From: Caldisericia bacterium
GTDB taxonomy: Bacteria; Caldisericota; Caldisericia; B22-G15
Reading direction: 5' to 3'
Length of the DNA: 17,346 nt
Assembly (NCBI GenBank): GCA_021158845.1
Contig: JAGGSY010000075.1
Coordinates: 1 to 17,346 of the forward strand
The stretch's first letter is position 1. The number at the start of each line of letters is the position of its first letter. The translations under genes and the position numbers were made by a program. This document shows, piece by piece, positions 15,568 to 17,346 of the stretch. The notes beneath the pieces were generated by a model. That model was not told the DNA's origin. It did no database searches and worked only from the letters and a program-made list of their open reading frames with translations.

Positions 15568-16427
15568 AAATTACAGTCACATCGGGCAAGGGAGGAACAG
15601 GGAAAACTCTAATTTCCACTTCCCTTGCCCTTTCTTTATCCAAAAAATACCCAACAACCTACATAGACCTTGATGTAGAAGAGCCTAATGGATATATTTT
15701 CATCAAACCTGATATACAAAAAAAAGAGCCTATAACTCTTCCTTTTCCAAAGGTGGATTATGACAAGTGTAACTTCTGCGGTGTATGTCAGGAGGTCTGT
15801 GCCTACAATGCAATAGCGGTCCTTTCCTTTAACAATGAGGTTAAGATTTTTCCTGAACTCTGTAAGAGTTGTGGTAACTGCGTACTGAATTGTCCTGAAA
15901 AAGCGATGTTTGAAGTGCCAAGAGAAATAGGAACTCTGACATATGGGAAAAGAGAAAATTTAAAGTTCTTTGAAGGGAAATTAAATATATCAGAAGTTAC
16001 AACAACAAGTGCCATAAGAATTGTAAAGAAAAAATCCCTGGAAGATATAAGAGATGGAGAGATACTAATATATGACTCACCCCCAGGAGCTTCCTGTCCA
16101 ATGGTTGAGGCATCAAAAGGTGGAGATTACATAATACTCATTACCGAACCTACACCCTTTGGTCTTTTTGACCTAAGAATTGCAGTGGGAGTGGTTAAAG
16201 GTTTAAACAAGAAATTTGGAGTAATTATTAATAAAGAAATGGAAGGATTTGATGAACTTTATGAGTATCTTAAAAAAGAAAACATTAAAGTTTTGTTAAA
16301 AATTCCTTTTGAAAGAAGAATAGCTGAAAGCTACTCAAAGGGAAAAACTCTATCTGAAATTGATAAAGAGTGGGAAGATATATTCCTAAACCTATACAAC
16401 CAAATTCTGGAGGAAGTAAATGATTGA
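15564..16427 (+). CDS. MinD-superfamily P-loop ATPase with inserted 2x[4Fe-4S] ferredoxin domain (first copy)
   Basis: A 287-residue cytoplasmic ATPase of the COG1149 type. The deviant Walker A is GKGGTGKT (8-15), followed by DVEEPN (37-42) and the Walker B/switch DSPPGASCP (171-179). Between them a ferredoxin-like insert carries two CxxCxxCxxxC sets: Cys69, 72, 75, 79 and Cys100, 103, 106, 110, enough for two [4Fe-4S] clusters. Related Mrp/NBP35 proteins handle Fe-S clusters; members of this subgroup sit beside NifX-like genes and are of unknown substrate. The start overlaps the NifX stop (ATGA) with only a weak ribosome site, implying coupling. It is followed, with an 8-base overlap, by a diverged paralogue, so the pair may form a heterodimer (inference). 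It differs from the second copy in having DVEEPN, not DVDAPD, after Walker A. Confidence 0.92.
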   Translation: MKITVTSGKGGTGKTLISTSLALSLSKKYPTTYIDLDVEEPNGYIFIKPDIQKKEPITLPFPKVDYDKCNFCGVCQEVCAYNAIAVLSFNNEVKIFPELCKSCGNCVLNCPEKAMFEVPREIGTLTYGKRENLKFFEGKLNISEVTTTSAIRIVKKKSLEDIRDGEILIYDSPPGASCPMVEASKGGDYIILITEPTPFGLFDLRIAVGVVKGLNKKFGVIINKEMEGFDELYEYLKKENIKVLLKIPFERRIAESYSKGKTLSEIDKEWEDIFLNLYNQILEEVND

Positions 16428-17292
16428 ACTTGCCATAGTGAGTGGAAAGGGAGGAACAGGGAAAACTACTGTATCTGCATCTTTCTCGGTTCTTGCAAAG
16501 AATAAGATAATCGCAGATTGTGATGTTGATGCACCTGATTTACACCTCCTTTTAAAACCAAAGGTTAATATCAAAAAGGACTTCTTTGGCATGAAAAAAG
16601 CTTACATAAATAAAGATTCGTGCATAGAATGTGGAGTTTGTATAGATGTCTGTAGATTTGATGCAATCTCACCAGATTATGTTGTGGATACTGCCCTGTG
16701 TGAAGGTTGTGAGGTCTGTTTTACTCAATGCCCAGTTAAAGTAATAGAGATGAGAGAGAATAAAGCTGGTGAGTATTTTGTATCAGAAACACCTTATGGA
16801 AAAATGGTTCATGGTATTTTAGGTGTTGGAGAGGAAAATTCTGGAAAACTTGTGGCAATAATAAGAAATGTTGCAAGATACTATGCACAGAAAGAAAAAG
16901 TGGACTATATCATAGTAGATGGACCTCCAGGGATTGGCTGCCCTGTAAATTCCACCCTCTCTGGATTAAAATATGCAGTTGGGGTTACTGAACCCACAGA
17001 ATCTGGACTCTCAGACTTAGAGAGATTGATGGAATTGTTCCACCACTTTAAAATAAAACCATTCATTATAATAAACAAATCTGACTTGAACCCTGAAATG
17101 TCAGAAAAAATAAAAAGAAAATCAATAGAAGAAGGCGCCATATTTCTTGGAGAGATACCCTTTGATCCAGTGGTTGTAGAATCCTTAAAAATGGGAAAAC
17201 CTGTGGTCATCTATGAAAAGGATAGTAAAGCCAAAAAAATAATAACTGAACTCTGGAAGAAAATAGAAGATTACCTCAGCAGAAAGATTTAA
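16420..17292 (+). CDS. MinD-superfamily P-loop ATPase with inserted 2x[4Fe-4S] ferredoxin domain (second copy)
   Basis: A 290-residue paralogue of the preceding gene, with the same order of motifs. Walker A is GKGGTGKT (9-16), then DVDAPD (35-40). Ferredoxin cysteines are 68, 71, 74, 78 and 94, 97, 100, 104. The switch is DGPPGIGCP (167-175), and an ATPase C-terminal half (about 160-290) includes NKSDLN (219-224), a nucleotide-specificity-like motif. The Cys two residues after DxPPGx (Cys174 here, Cys178 in the first copy) is kept in both, which suggests a functional thiol, perhaps a cluster ligand or redox switch (inference). GGAGG stands before the ATG. It is the last gene of the operon in the window, and no terminator follows before the edge. 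An Fe-S or redox role seems likely; the partner is unknown. Confidence 0.92.
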   Translation: MIELAIVSGKGGTGKTTVSASFSVLAKNKIIADCDVDAPDLHLLLKPKVNIKKDFFGMKKAYINKDSCIECGVCIDVCRFDAISPDYVVDTALCEGCEVCFTQCPVKVIEMRENKAGEYFVSETPYGKMVHGILGVGEENSGKLVAIIRNVARYYAQKEKVDYIIVDGPPGIGCPVNSTLSGLKYAVGVTEPTESGLSDLERLMELFHHFKIKPFIIINKSDLNPEMSEKIKRKSIEEGAIFLGEIPFDPVVVESLKMGKPVVIYEKDSKAKKIITELWKKIEDYLSRKI

Positions 17293-17346
17293 TAGAGATT
17301 CTCATAAATAATCTTCTTGATCAAATCTCTATCTCCAACATTGTAT
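17289..17346 (-). CDS. Possible C-terminal end of a convergent minus-strand gene
   Basis: Reading the minus strand from the right edge, one frame is open for 19 complete codons' worth of sequence and ends in TAA at 17291-17289 (… GDRDLIKKIIYENLY). The other two minus frames contain stops. Its charged, helical ending looks like a normal protein C-terminus, and it would overlap the plus-strand stop (17290-17292). The stretch is short, so this may be chance; no product can be named. Confidence 0.3.
   Translation of the reverse strand, partial: YNVGDRDLIKKIIYENLY

Noticed and set aside
14801..17292. Reading the NifX-like/MinD cluster as part of a nitrogen-fixation locus
   Set aside because: No nifH, nifD, nifK or nifB is present, and free-standing NifX-domain proteins with MinD-type ATPases are common in non-fixing anaerobes.

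Overview
The window is AT-rich, densely coded bacterial DNA. Genes sit back to back or overlap, and most have strong Shine-Dalgarno sites of the AAAGGAGGTG type. AGA is the favoured arginine codon, ATA is a common isoleucine codon, and the proteins are rich in Lys, Glu and Ile. The gene content includes ornithine fermentation by a B12/PLP mutase, ferredoxin-bearing MinD-type ATPases, and copper-amine-oxidase-like repeats on an exported protein. Together these suggest an anaerobic, possibly thermophilic, bacterium of a clostridial, Caldisericum-like or Thermotoga-like lineage. That placement is an inference, and the sequence alone does not fix the phylum. All recognised genes are on the + strand, apart from a possible minus-strand gene entering at the right edge.

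Region 1 (1-4069) holds the 3' part of a very large exported gingipain-like (family C25) cysteine protease. Its reading frame is open through the left edge, so the start is missing. Behind the catalytic domain lie two Big_5-type Ig domains, three copies of an Asp-rich domain, one more Ig-like domain and a C-terminal copper-amine-oxidase-like repeat pair. Region 2 (about 4070-9520) is an ABC operon: a MacB/LolD-type ATPase, an exported protein of seven CARDB-like repeats, a MacB/FtsX-type permease and a Yip1-family membrane protein. A perfect palindrome, TGAACA-A-TGTTCA, lies in front of it and looks like a repressor operator. Region 3 (9576-10367) is a FabL-like short-chain dehydrogenase, probably an enoyl-ACP reductase.

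Region 4 (10425-14751) begins with a strong terminator hairpin that is physically overlapped by a near-consensus sigma-70 promoter. It then carries ortA-ortB-oraS-oraE, each overlapping the next. Together these encode 2-amino-4-ketopentanoate thiolase and D-ornithine 4,5-aminomutase, which form part of the oxidative branch of ornithine fermentation. The ornithine racemase and 2,4-diaminopentanoate dehydrogenase needed to complete the route are not in the window.

Region 5 (14748-17292) is driven by a second strong promoter whose -35 box overlaps the oraE stop codon. It encodes a Tyr/Gly-rich DUF5320-like protein, a NifX/NafY-type protein and two tandem MinD-like ATPases, each with an inserted two-cluster ferredoxin domain. 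The first two proteins end in nearly matching coiled coils. This is the least understood module here and the best candidate for an undescribed metallocluster-handling or redox-ATPase complex. There is no intergenic stretch longer than 300 bases, and I saw no tRNA, rRNA, CRISPR array, insertion sequence or cobalamin riboswitch.
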